Shown: positions 29,686 through 41,698, counted from the first letter of the stretch. The stretch is 64,000 nt of DNA from Diphasiastrum complanatum (GCA_029204225.1 MU832598.1:1-64000); one strand, 5' to 3'. Notes: a model not told the origin generated them from the sequence alone. Numbers and translations: made by a program.

Positions 29686-31240
29686 TGCTCGGCTCTCACC
29701 GTTCTTGACGCTTGATCACACTTCTGGTCACTAGTGTTGATGATCAAGAATTAATCTCCAATCAGTCTATCCTCTATCTCTCGTGTGTCTCCCCCCATTC
29801 ACATACCGCTTCTCTCTTTTATATCCCTCCACTTAGTTGTAATATTCTTCTCCCCCTCCGTTTTGGACCGCCACCACTTTGTATATGTTTTTCTATTCTG
29901 TTTAGCCAATACTTCAACCACTATTGTTGCCTTTCGGTCTATTGGCCACCGCTTATAGACCGCTATGGTTTACTTTCGGTCCGTAAACCGCTTACAGACC
30001 GTGTTTGTTGCCTCTCGGTTCGTTCTATACCACTTATAGACCGCAACTCGACCGCATTCGCTACTTGGCCTTTGCTTTCGTTCTTTCTACATACAAACCA
30101 CAACCCTCGACTGCATTCATTCGTTTTTCTCAACTTTTCGCATACAGACCGCAACTTTGCCTTTTGGTCCTAATGCACCGCTTTTGCATATAGATCGTAA
30201 TCACTACCTTTCGGTTCACTACCGTTTTTGTATTCACCGTAATAAGACTGCTTCTAGACCGCAATCGTTTCCTTTGTGGTTGTCTTCGGTTCATCTTCCA
30301 CAGTTGTCTGCAGTCCATTTCCAACTTTGTAGCAAACCATAATAGAATGCAATTGTTGCCTTGGCGATTGCCTACGGTCCATTTCCAACTTCGTAGCAAA
30401 TCGTAATAGACTGCAACCTTTGCCTTGGTGGTTGCCTACGGTCCATTTCCAACTTTGTAACAAATCGTAATAGACCACAACCATTGCATTGGCGGTTGCC
30501 TACGGTCCAATTCCAACTTAGTCGCACACCGTAATACACCGCAACTTGCTACTTGGTGGTTGCCTTCGGTCTTCTTTCATCCAACTTCATCTTAGACCGC
30601 AATAGACCGTAACTCGCTACTTGGCGATTGCCTTCGGACTCCTTTCATCCAACTTCGACTCTGACCACAATAGACCGTAACTCGCTACTTGGCGGTTGCC
30701 TTCAGTCATCTTTCATCCAACTTCGTCTCAGACCGCAATAGACCATAACTCGCTACTTGGTGGTTGTCTTTGGTCCTCTTTCACTGAAAACCGCAACAAG
30801 GCCGCAATCAGGCCGTGATTAACCATATAAGGTTGTTTTAGACCGCATTAGACTGTGATACGGCCGCAATAGATTGCAATATGGTCATAATAAAGCCGTA
30901 GAAGACCGCTTGAGACCGCATTTGCTACCTTTGCGGTTGTCTTCGGTCCTTTTGACTTGAACATATCACAATATGATGACATAAGGCCGTATTATGGCAA
31001 CATAAGACCGCACTAAGGCCGCCCTTGTTACCTTTGCAGTTGTCTTCGTTCTATACAACTTCTATCTTGTGAACTAATATCCTACAAAAATAACTTCTTC
31101 TTTCGTCCTATCATTATTCTACTTATGCTAAATCAACCACTAAAATACATAGCCCATGTGATTGTCTAAATCCTAACTTTATTTAACATCAATATAATTT
31201 ATGACTATCTAAAGTCTCACTTTAATACATTGGCCTAACA
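29686..31240 (-). repeat. 5' LTR of gypsy-like element A, with expanded tandem repeats
   Basis: Partner of 14273-15634 but about 190 bases longer. The extra length comes from more tandem units: roughly four units of about 64 bases with GTCCATTTCCAACTT (30315-30530), then four of about 68 bases with CTTTCATCCAACTTC (30565-30790). Ends are as in the partner. A target duplication was not found. Confidence 0.8.
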
Positions 31241-31429
31241 ATTGCAATTCCCAACCATTTACATGCTAAATGAATATCCGATAATAGTTCACATGCCCCA
31301 TGACAATATAAACTCCTCGAATTGTTCCTGGTGGCAGTAGCTCCACAATGACTTTGATTTTGGAATAATCTGTAGCAATGCCATGTCTTGATATCACATG
31401 TCCAAGAACAATTCCATGAGTAACCCACA
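31241..31429 (-). pseudogene. Gypsy reverse transcriptase fragment
   Basis: Minus-strand reading gives VLGHVISRHGIATDYSKIK and a MGHVNYYRIFI segment, typical of the RT-connection part of gypsy pol. It is cut on the left by element A and on the right by the solo LTR at 31430. The sequence continues across that LTR at 32379. Confidence 0.85.
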
Positions 31430-32215
31430 TGTTGTGGGTATTTCCTATACATAAATAAACAAGTGGGTCCCGCCACTGAAATTATTGTTGGCCAAGGCTT
31501 AGTTAGTGGGCCCCGCCATAGTACACTATACAGTTAGAATAATAAGTGCGAGGGCACTGGCGTCTTGCGTGTGTAAGCACATTGCTAGTTAGTTTCAAGT
31601 TGTTCCATAGAGACTTGGGTTCTAGGTGTAAATAAATAATGTTGAGGCCCAAGTTCACAAAATCAAGTTAAAAATAAGGAACCTAATTTGTACAAAGTAA
31701 GACTCACATGATTCATGTGACTTGCTTTGTGCTTTCTTAGAACCATTAGATTAGATTTGTGTTTCTTTGAAAGGCTTGAATTAGTATCCTTGCCAATGAA
31801 GTGTGGCCAATCAGAGTGAAGGAGGCTCACACTTGGAATCGATAAAAGGGAGCCATTTTCCTTGTATTGTATCCTCATTCTATTTCTAATAACACTCTGA
31901 TGGTTTCACTCAAGTTCTCTCTCTCCCTCTCCCTCTCTTTGTCTCTCGCTCTTCATCCTTGGTTAGGACCGAATAGTTTGGAAAAGGTGCTCGAACCTCC
32001 CAAACCTTTCCTAGCCAAGGCATTATCTCTCTCCTCTCTCTCTCTCTCCATCCTTGGTTAGGACCGAATAGTTTGGGAAAGGTGCTCAAGCCTCCCAAAC
32101 CTTTCCTAGCCAAGGCATTCTCTCTCTCCTCTCTCTCTCTCTCCATCCTTGATTAGAACTGAATAGTTTGGAAAAGGTGTTTGAGCCTCCCAAACCATTC
32201 CTAACCAAGGCATCC

Positions 32216-32311
<96 letters not shown>

Positions 32312-32378
32312 GTGCTATATAGGTTGAGGCGAGGTTGTTGCTCCCAGCGACAAACCCTATACTACCTATGACACAACA
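31430..32378 (+). repeat. Solo LTR of copia family C inside the gypsy reverse transcriptase
   Basis: It begins TGTTGTGGGTATTTCC and ends GACACAACA. It is the same family as 44274-45123, sharing AATAATAAGTGCGAGGGCACTGG and GAAGGAGGCTCAC. Flanks are CCACA (left) and CCAAA (right), a five-base target duplication with one change. The RT reading frame on minus ends at Cys-Gln-Ile-Trp on one side and resumes on the other, so the LTR is a clean insertion. Inside are three copies of a 95-base unit starting at 31954, 32049 and 32144, and a CT tract. Confidence 0.88.
32214..32308. repeat. C13 run and (CT)n tract inside the solo LTR
   Basis: A run of 13 C leads into about 83 bases of pure CT repeat. 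Confidence 0.97.
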
Positions 32379-32690
32379 CCAAATCTGACACTTTTCTGGA
32401 TTTAAGAAGATTTGGTACTTGCGGCAATGTTCAAATTTTTTTTTCCAAATGATCAAGATGGTCTGTATCGGCACTATGGACTCCGAGATCATCCAAGTAA
32501 ATTTCAAGGAATTTCTACAAATAGTCTTGAAAGGCAAACTTCATCACTCTCTAAAATGAACTAGGTGCATTACAAAGTCCAAATGGCATAACTTTATAAG
32601 CATATGTTTCTCATTCCATTGTAAAAGATGTTTTATGATGATCTGCCAGTGTGATTTATAACTGGTTATAACCACTGAATCCATCCAAAA
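32379..32690 (-). pseudogene. Gypsy reverse transcriptase fragment, other half
   Basis: Minus-strand reading shows LDGFSGYN, an AYKVMPFGLCNAPSSF segment, EIYLDDLGVHS (catalytic region) and FLNPEKCQIW. It is the N-terminal neighbour of 31241-31429. It is close in sequence to the plus-strand pol at 37.5-38.4 kb, so both belong to one gypsy family. Several stops are present. Confidence 0.85.
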
Positions 32691-32699
32691 AAACTATAG

Positions 32700-33199
32700 G
32701 CTTCTACTCCAGCCCCAAGGCTTGGTAGGCTGTCATTAGGTTCATTGGAGTAGCCGGTACATTGACGCTTGTAGGGGCTTGTGAGGTAGTGGCCCCCACG
32801 ACTTGTACAGTGTCGTTGTCATTGTCCTCTATGAGTTTCTCCAGGTGATCTCTTGTCATCTGGTGCGGTGGGATCTGTCTGATCTGGCGATGGAATAAAA
32901 ACAGTTTGTACAAATGTGTAATAAGACAACGGTTGGTCGCCCTCAGCAGCCTTTGACGGAGAAGTGAGTGGTGTGGAAGGAACAGAAGTGGAGACAAGAA
33001 TGGGGACAGCTTGTCCAAAAGAGAGAATGGAGGGAACAGAGAGAAACTGTAGGGTGGTGTGGAGGACCGAAGGAGAAGATGGGGCTAAAGTTGTCTGGCG
33101 TGGCAGTGAAAAGTTTACGACTTGCATCCATGCCAAGGTGTTCGGAGACAACCGTGAATCAGTAGGGAACTGGAGAGGGACAGCGGTGGAAACATGGGT
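32700..33199 (-). pseudogene. Probable gypsy gag-side remnant joined to the RT fragment
   Basis: Two minus frames (33151-32819 and 33018-32704) join by a frame change into a Ser/Pro/Thr-rich segment ending TAYQALGLE. It precedes the RT remnant on the same strand, so it is probably gag-side sequence with an internal deletion between the two. No diagnostic domain is seen. Confidence 0.4.
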
Positions 33200-33204
33200 A
33201 ATGG

Positions 33205-33281
33205 GTAAGGCTTGGCCAACAATATTTCAAGTGGTGGGACCCACTTGTTTATTATTGTGTAGGAAATACCCACAACATACC
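33205..33281 (-). repeat. Inverted fragment of a family C LTR
   Basis: On minus it starts TGTTGTGGGTATTTCCTA and matches about 75 bases of the left end of the solo LTR at 31430, including AACAAGTGGGTCCC. It then diverges. Confidence 0.75.
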
Positions 33282-35236
33282 ACCAGTAGGGATACTGATG
33301 GAGCTGCTGCTGCTGATTTGTCAAGGCCAGCCTCTGCTTCAACCTCACAGAAGCAGAAGAAGAATGCATCAATATCGGATGACGATGCCACTCCGTCCGA
33401 CTCTTTAGGCAGAGCTCAAGCTGCAACAGAAGGCAACATTGGGGCAGCCAAGGACAATGAAGATAAACCTGATAACCAGCCCTAGTGGTTTCGCACCATG
33501 ACAGAGAAAGCCAATAATTTAGTGGTTGATATTTATGAATTCGACCGCCACAACCAGAAAAACATTTTGGATCTGATAGAAGCGGAGCGAAAGTATCAAG
33601 TCTCCCTCAAAGAGTCTTACAAGAAGATCGATTTGCTCGAATCAGACAAAAGCCAAATAATTGAATGAAATCGTTCCCTTGACACACAGCTTCAGACTGT
33701 CATTAATGAAGTTGATTCTATAAAGCAGATCAATGAAGGAGCTATCTAGTGAAGCCACCCCAACTTGCAGCGGGCCCAATTCTCATGAAGAATACCTTCA
33801 GGCCCTACTTTGCATTGATGATCTAACACAACAACTTCAAGTTGTGTCTGCCTGCTCGGGAGTCATTGACCATCCAGAATATTTGGAGGCAATCGCGAAG
33901 ATTGACCAGCTCGAACAGGAGTTGTCAGATCTCAAGAAGCAGTTGGAAGACCAGAAGTTAGCTGTTGAGTTACAAACTGAGGATCTAGCATCAGCAGCTA
34001 CTCAGGCAAAATGACCACGACGAAACCAGTCGAAGGTATGTGCTGAAAGATTTCATGCATTTGCTGCACGATTCTGGAAGTGGTGACCACAAGCATTTAA
34101 CATTGAATTACAATGGCTTGTGGATTATATGATGCTACCAAGCACAGTAGGCATTGCCTTCAACAACTGGAAGACGCCATGGAAAAAGGACGACTTTCTC
34201 TGGTTATGGGCCCAGTTATCTATTGAGCAGAAAGGATGTCTCTACTAGAGCATAATCCAAGAAAAATTTCAAGTCATGCCTTTCGGTTTAGCTGAGTTAT
34301 ACATAGGCTCTTCTGCTATGTATGCTCTCAAATACATTCGTAATAAAGAATTTCAATTTTTGTGAAATGAAGACAATAAGCGACATTTTTGGAAGCGGAA
34401 GTCATAGTTTCAACTGTACAAACCACAAGGTGTTGCGGATTTAGGTGCCTTTGATGATGCAGATTTGTTGATCAATGTAAATATGGCCTATCCCACACTA
34501 TTCAGTCTTTACGTGGATTGGGAGCGAAACCTTGCTGATTATTTTGTGGAGATTTGACACAATCTGCAAGATCGAAGAAAGTCACTTTGTTATAAGCAAT
34601 TTTGTACATATACATTTTGGCAGTTTGGAACTTTTGCGGCAAAGACATTGTTTTTCGTTCAGATTTTTTATGTTAAAAGTTCATTTATAAGATTTTTAGC
34701 TCGCTATTGTAAAGAAATCACACTTCGTAGTGATTATATGAAGATATCAAGTTAACTCTGGAGCTTTTTGATGGAACACTGCTCCCGGTTAAGTTTAAAA
34801 AATTTGGCACCCTACCAGTTGGCCGCTATACGAAATCAAAAGAAGACTTGATGTTGATTGAGGCTCAACAAAATTTGGAGTGAGCCCAAAAACTACATGA
34901 AGAATTGAAACTTTCGTAAATATTTATTCTTGCCTATATATTGTGGTGATGTTTCTATGTGATGCTGAATCCAGATCTTTGAGGTTTTGAAAATGTTTTG
35001 AAGTTTGATTCCAGTTTTCATCAATAATTCAAAGATCAAATCAAATCAATCTATTTAATTCAAAGACACAGCAAAGACACATATTTTCTAAGATGAAGAA
35101 ATATATAAGGAAGAATTATATGAAGAGATATCTTTTCACCTTAACGAAAATCTGAAGAACAGAATGCTTTCGTGAATATTCCTCGAAATATAGATTATAT
35201 GTTCACGAGGACATTTCAAATTTGAGAAAGGGGATA
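33282..35236 (+). pseudogene. Decayed retroelement ORF with coiled-coil segment, unrecognised
   Basis: On plus, frames broken by stops include a Ser/Gln-rich part, then a charged heptad-like segment (33733-34014, with AIAKIDQLEQELSDLKKQLED), then a decayed part containing FNIELQWLVDYMMLPS, DDFLWLWAQLS and YALKYIRNKEF. I do not know this family. The stretch ends in a purine tract (GAGAAAGGGGATA) followed by an LTR-like start. It is therefore probably the non-pol coding part of a gypsy-type or non-autonomous LTR element. No polymerase or integrase motif is seen in it. Confidence 0.45.
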
Positions 35237-36090
35237 TGTGATGCCACGAAATTGTTAAATATTGAATATCAACTATGATATGGCATGATATACTCAAAAA
35301 TGAAGATATGAGCTGGATGAAGAGGCCTAAGTCATTTTTCGAGAATATATCTCCTAAGTACTTGCCTTGTATTTAAGAGCAAGACCTTTAAAATGGAAGA
35401 CATTGCCTTGGATAGTCTTTATTAGGTCATCCACGCAAAATGACTCTATATGAATCGACATGTTGAACTAGAGTAATTTTAACTCTTAGTTAAATATACC
35501 TCTTATGGTATAATTGAACATATATTCAACCTAATTGTTAACTAGACCTTTTCACGGGAGTGACGCACGTGTAGTTTTAGAGGTGTGTTTGTTCGTCCCG
35601 TAGAACATATATTGATCTCACGCTTCAGTCTCGACCATTAAGAGAGAAGAGTTTATGTATTTGTAATAGTTTGAAGAAGTGAATAGAGTGCTGAGAGTTA
35701 TTTTCCCTTATCTTTGTTCTCCGCACTGTTGAGTGTGAGTGATCCTGAGTCTACTAGCAATCTCTAATGCATTACATGAATTACTCTCTGACCAGACAGA
35801 CTCTCTAGTGCATTACAGTCGTTTGTTGTGTATCTGCAAAACATGCTCTAAAGGACTGTCTTAAAATCATCTAATTCATTTGTCGCGAATATTTTCTTTT
35901 TAGCACTCGATTAACGTTTACATTTGATACAGTCTAGCACAATCATTGAATAGTATGTCTACATTTGAGATGACAGTCCCTGTCTGAAGAATTGAGTATA
36001 CGGCTTGCTAGCAAACTTGTGAGTATCCCAGTATGTGGATCCTCGGGCTCCATCATGTAGAAAGACCAAAACTGTCTATTTTAGGCTACT
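35237..36090 (+). repeat. Probable gypsy LTR
   Basis: It starts TGTGATGCCACG right after a purine tract, as in plant gypsy elements. A possible primer site, TGGTGCCGTTAAA, lies at about 36090 and resembles the TGGCGCCGTT type. No partner copy is visible, so the right boundary is uncertain. Confidence 0.5.
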
Positions 36091-36544
36091 GGTGCCGTTA
36101 AATTGGGTCCTAAGTTCTAGAGAGAGGAGAGAGAGTCATCTCTCTCACCTATATTAGGCTAAAATTCATGGAGAACAGGTTGGAGAAACTTATTGCATTG
36201 TTGAGAGCGATCAATAGATCATTGTCTCAATTTCTTCCTCCATTGTGAGCATTGCTTTGTGTATTGTCTTCAAGCTCTTGTGTATGATCTTAGGTGCTAT
36301 CCAAAAGTGGTAGGCTGTTGTTTCACGGCCTGTTTGCTGTTATTTTTGGCTACCATCAGTATCCTTCAATAGTTTCTTTTGTCTCTTGAATGCTTTGTCA
36401 AGTTCATGTGTATCAAAGGTAGCATTAGGATGCTTTGCCATTTCTAGCTTTTGTAGCTTGTTGTGCAAAGATCTTAGCCAGAACATTTGGGATCTTAGAT
36501 CCAGAGTAGGCTGTAAAGGTCGATCCAACCACATGGGTGGTGAA
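36091..36544. other. Retroelement leader or gag remnant
   Basis: On minus, a 64-codon frame (36534-36340) is charged and lacks a known motif. On plus a GAGAGAGAG tract follows the possible primer site. Nothing definite can be assigned. Confidence 0.3.
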
Positions 36545-38900
36545 ACCTATTGCACCCAAGGCTGATGATGACAGATCATACAATCGATCGCCCAAGGCAA
36601 CCCAAGGGTGGCCACTACAATTCAAAGACAAACGTGATATGGATGGATGCATTAGCAACGATCGACTGCCAAACATTTGAATATGAATCGGATCCTGAAC
36701 CCAACACATCTTCACCCAAGTGTTACACCATGGATACATCAATCACATTTGGAGTGAATATGATAAACGTAGCATGACTGTCAGCGTAATCTATTGAGAA
36801 CCCAGTGGGCGATGATTTAGTCCCTTGGCAACATGCTCTGACTTACAACAAGGAGACTGAGCTGACTGATGAGCAAGTCCTACAGCACATGGACACAGAT
36901 CGCTATGGAATTAATAGAGTACTAGCTCAACCATCGCAAAAATCTTCCATGGCAAAAGTTTCAAGGATAGATCCACCAAAGGCACCTGCGAACAAGAGGA
37001 ACTAGTTGAAACAACGCTACAACCAGGTGATCCGATGGAGTGATCTACCCGCGAAAGCTATAGCTATAGTGGATGCTGATACTCGCAACCATGAGATGAA
37101 TGTCACACCAGTTCCAAAGAAAGATAACAAGGACGAATCCACCTTTAATATGACAAGAAGAGACAAAAAGAAGGTGTTGGATTCCTTGAAGTCAATCAGG
37201 ATGAGCTCTGATACAACGTCATCCTCTTCTCAAATGACAGAGAATCAAAAGATGACCAATCGAGCTAAGATCAATATGCTGAAGGAGGAATCTCGACGAG
37301 CACCAGTTCATGAGATGCATGAGACGTTCAAGAATTATACCTTGGATGACATAGTAATTATGATGTCGCAAGCCCAGCGAGAACCTGATCAAAGTTAGGC
37401 ACCAGCGGAACAAGTCTTTGAGAGACCTACGCGAACGCAACCCATGAACCTTGTTGAGCCAGGTGAAGAAGAAAAGATTGTACACATGGGAGAGCAGTTA
37501 ATGTGCACAAAATGCAAAAGACTACGATCATTGTTGGTGGAGTACAAGGACTATTTTGCTTGGAATTACAGTGATCTAAAGGGCCTTCCACCAGCGGTAG
37601 TCCAGCATACCATACCCTTGGTGGATGGAGCAGTTCCCAAGGTGAGTTGTTATTACCCCTGCAACCTAAACTATACAAAAAATTGATCAAACAAGAGTTA
37701 CAGAAGCTGTTAGATGCTGATTTCATCCATAAAATCGAGCATACAGAATGGGCATCACTAATAGTTATGATACCCAAGAAGAACAGCAAACTACGAATCT
37801 GTGTGAATTTGAAGGCCCTAAACGCAGTCACCAAAAAGGATCATTTCCCTTTACCCTTTACGAAAAGTATCCTTGATAGAGTAGCTGTGTTGGGGCCGAT
37901 GAAGCCTACAATACTCTGGACGGCTTCAGCGGTTACAATCAAGTGAAGATAGTGTCTCAAGACCAGCATAATACAGCAGTCGCCACAGAATTGGGTACCT
38001 ACACCTATAAGGTGATGCCATTCGGACTTTGCAATTCCTCACTTTCCAACAAGTCATGCAGGCGGCATTCAAAGAGTATTTGCAAAAAAAATTGGAAATT
38101 TTCTTGGATGATTTGTGCGTATATGGACCAAACTCTGAACACTTATCCAATCTGGAAAAGGTGCTACAAAAATGCCGCGAATTCTAGATCTCCTTGAATC
38201 CAGAAAAATGTCAATTTTGGATTACACATGGCTTGATTCTCGGCCATATAGTGTCTAGACACGGGATCGCCACATTATTGATCTCCCACCACCAGGAACG
38301 ATTTGCGAGGTCTACATCTTTATGGGTCATGCTAACTATTACCGGATTTTCATTCTAGATTTCACAAAGTTGGCACTGCCAATTTACAAACTCACAATGG
38401 ATCCACATTGGAATGAGAAAGCCCTAAAGACTTTCCAGAAGCTTAAGAATGCATTGCTTCAGCACCAATCTTACGGCCACCCAATTGGTCCATTGAGTTT
38501 CACATGCATACGGACGCATCGAAGTATGCAGTTGGAGCAGTCTTAACCCAGCCAGGAAAACACAAAAAGAATTTCTCGATCCAATTTGTAAGCTTACATC
38601 TCAGTGATACCGAAATGAATTACTCAACCATAGAGCGGGAAGCATTGGCAATGATATATGCGGTTAAGAAGTTTCGACATTACTCGTAGGTTACAAAAGA
38701 AAGATCTTCAATCCAAAGATCTAGTCCTGATGTATAAAACCAAGGAAATCAAAGGGAAATTAAAATTCACAGACGAAGGTCCTTATCGGATCAAATAAAT
38801 TCTTAATCATGGAGCCGTGAATTTGGAGAAGCTAGATGGGACACCTTTCGAGACACCCATCAATGGTAGCCAGTTGCACAAGTACTGGCCACCGCAGTGA
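36545..38900 (+). pseudogene. Gypsy gag-pol remnant with most of integrase deleted
   Basis: On plus, a gag/protease-side region (36805-37398) leads into reverse transcriptase with LLVEYKDYFAWNYSDLKGL, KLRICVNLKALNAVTKKDHFPLPF, YKVMPFGLCN and a broken catalytic region, then RNase H with MHTDASKYAVGAVLTQPGK and EREALAMIYAVKKFRHY ending near 38688. Directly after it comes the extreme C-terminal part of integrase (SKDLVLMYKT, LNHGAVNLEKLDG, NGSQLHKYWPPQ). The integrase zinc finger and catalytic core are missing. Many stops and frame changes make it a fossil. It is the same family as the minus-strand RT pieces at 31.2-32.7 kb. Confidence 0.88.
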
Positions 38901-39910
38901 GACAGATCCAGGTTGGTGGTGGCATGTTACAAAAAGTTCATCTGCTAGGCCATCACAACTAGATCCAGGAAGATCAAGCCAAATCGAGCTAGATCCACCA
39001 AGATTTAGCCAAATCTGACGAGATTAGAGAAGATCCAACAAGATCTAAGAGAGATCCAGGTCCAGATAGAATCAAGAGGAAAGTAGATCATCAGATTACA
39101 CCAATAAGCCCCCCAATTTGTAGATCAGAGACCTTGATCTCAGAAACCGTGGCAAAATAAGGGTAAAATTCACCAAAACTGATGGATCTGCTACCAAATA
39201 TCTATCAGAACTTCCAGAGAGTTAAAAATCTCTACGAGAGTTACTGATGGAAAAAACATCATTTTTTTAGTGTGTGCGAGGGTTCCAAGGAGCAAAATCT
39301 TCAGAACCCTTGCAGAGCATCAAGATCATCAAACCAACCTTTGCAAGGGGCATAAAGGGAATCAGAGTAGTGAAATTAGCCTAGTTACATGATCTGATTT
39401 TGAAAATCCAACTGCGGGAGCAAGTTGTGCGAGCATTCACTTCCTACAAGGATTGAACCCTCGCAAACTGTCTGAACCCTCACAGAATCTTTGCAAGGCA
39501 GTCAAATCACCTTCTGAACTCTTGCAGACTTCTCTGAGGTCTTAGAATTTTGTGAAGAAAGTCTCTGCCAAAATTTGGATGAAACTGAACAAGGGAAAGT
39601 GGATTTCACCTAATACGCGCTCTAAATTCTGCTATATAAGGGCTGAATTCGAGTCATTTTTCACCTTTCCTAGCGAAGCTCTATTCAAATTTCAACCAAA
39701 ATTTCCAAGTTCTCTGAATGCAACCAAACTTCATACAAGCCATCATCTGCATACTTTGAACTCAGATCTGCACTCTAAACCGCTGTTACTACATCCAGTT
39801 CTTGTTTTCTCACGATTATTTTCATTCCCATCACTTTTTACCATTTTCACCATTTTTTCTTCCTTTTTCTCACTCTTTCTTTGTAACCAACTTTAACTAT
39901 CACTGCCAAC
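38901..39910. other. Non-coding retroelement sequence downstream of gypsy pol
   Basis: AAGATC/CAAGATC-rich repeats occupy 38.94-39.07 kb, then AT-rich sequence. A 114-codon plus frame at 39552-39896 has low-complexity Phe/Ser/Leu composition and no recognisable domain. Confidence 0.4.
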
Positions 39911-40875
39911 ATGGCCTCCTCACCTTTTGACGACTCTGGCACCAAGCAGGTGATCCAGTGTGAGATACCATCAACCACCCAGATTTGGCCCTTGTCTTCT
40001 AATGTCCTGATTAAATCATGGCTTCAGATTGTTGGCCTACTTGAAGCAATGGGGTTCTACCCAATGCTTTTTCAGCTCTGACATCAACATGGGCCTCACC
40101 CTTCATGCTTATGCCACTTGGGATGCACCGAACCCACTTCCTGTACCAGTGTACCACGTACAAGGTACAGATTAACGTGGACTCGATTGTCATTGTCGAC
40201 ATTATGTTCAGTGACCACCAGCCCATCTCTCATCATCAGGCAAGAGCTCTGATAAAGCCTTTCGTAACCCAAACTTCACCTAAAATTCCGATCCAAACGA
40301 ACAATGGGTACTTGATAGAGGCTATCACAGACCCCGTCATTTAGGCGACTGCGCATCTGTTGAACAACTTTTTGGTTGTTTTGACATTTCACAAGGACAG
40401 AATCCAGTCCAAGATGCTTAGTCAGATTGTGGCCTTCTTGGGATTCCCTGGCCCCACAGTCGTGCCATATGACTAGCATGCCTTCCTCATCCACAAATTA
40501 ACAATCTCCATCAAACCAAACACTCATGACCGTATCGCAGCGGGTCCCCTACTATGTAACTTTGCCTATGCACTTCTCAAGGCGAAAGTGCATGGGTTCC
40601 ACCATTCTAGCATTTTATCATCCACTGTGCCACACACTAACCACTATCCTCCATCCACCACATCCACGTACGCCCAATTTGCAGTCACTGACATGACGGC
40701 CAGCAAAAGAATGTGTGGCACTGCCCCCTCCTCCTCATCTCCACCTGCTACCAGACGTCGTACTACCACCATCACACCAGTAACAATTTCGACTTCTACC
40801 ACCACCACTTCCTCTTCTATACAGCCCCTTACCACTAATTCTGTTGTCGTTTCTCTTCCTTCTGTTCCACCATAG
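39911..40875 (+). pseudogene. Unrecognised ORF, probably of retroelement origin
   Basis: A frame starting MASSPFDDSGTKQVIQ at 39911 continues, with one frame change near 40.08 kb and two stops (about 40342 and 40471), to 40875. It includes MLMPLGMHRTHFLYQC, a VQINVDSIVIVDIMF stretch and a Ser/Thr/Pro-rich C-terminus with TRRRTTTITP. The layout recalls the large non-pol ORFs of plant gypsy elements, but I see no motif that proves it. It is broken, so it is unlikely to be a host gene. Confidence 0.45.
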
Positions 40876-41698
40876 CTGCTACTTCTGTTTCGATTTTTTT
40901 TTCCCAGTAGATATCATTGAAATTGAAAAATAATCTTGGCTTTAGGCTTGCTACAAACTTTGTACTATGCAATTATGTTATTTCATAATTGTAAATGCCA
41001 AATTTGGCCTAGATAGAACTCGAGCTATATGGATTTGTCATATCTAGTTGGTTGAATACAACTTGCATATAGATTGTAGACTTAGAAATAGCAAAAATAT
41101 GCTTGTAGAAACTCATGGCATATCACATGCATTTATTGTAAATGATCCATAGTGACATGCAAGGCATGCACAAAGTGAAATGGACACATGCATGATGATT
41201 TGTACATTTCTAGTTAGAGATGGGACACTTGGTAAAAGTAGGTAGAGATACATGCATGAGATGTAACAAATGTCACTTAGACTCTATTTTTCACTTTAGA
41301 TGTCATTTAAAGGTGGATGGATGTGGTTCTACCTTGAGCTACCTCAAACTCCATAATATGTGTAGCCATTCTCATAATTTTTTATGAAGAACCAAAGCTT
41401 TGTAGTTATCTCATGCCATTTTGGATCTACACCATTTTTGCTTGATATCTCTCTCTCTTTCTCTCTCTAACATGTGTTGAGGCTAATGCTCATACATTTA
41501 TTTCTTGTACTTTTGCTCATTTATGATTCATTGCTATCACGCTCTGATTCTTAGCATGCTAGATTGTGGTTAAGCCATAAGTTCTATACTAGATCTTGCT
41601 ATTCAATCTAGTCAGATTATTGTGCTAATTATAAAGCTTAATAAGATCTATCATACTTGTGAATCATCCCCACACGTGCAAATTTTGGAAATTTTGTC
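40876..41698 (+). repeat. Probable LTR ending at a tRNA-iMet primer site
   Basis: The boundary at the right is set by the primer site that follows. The left end and the partner LTR are not visible. It contains a short CT tract at about 41449-41468. Confidence 0.5.

Noticed and set aside
32214-32310. CRISPR-like or satellite array suggested by dense repetition
   Set aside because: The repetition is a simple CT dinucleotide tract, without spacers or repeat units.
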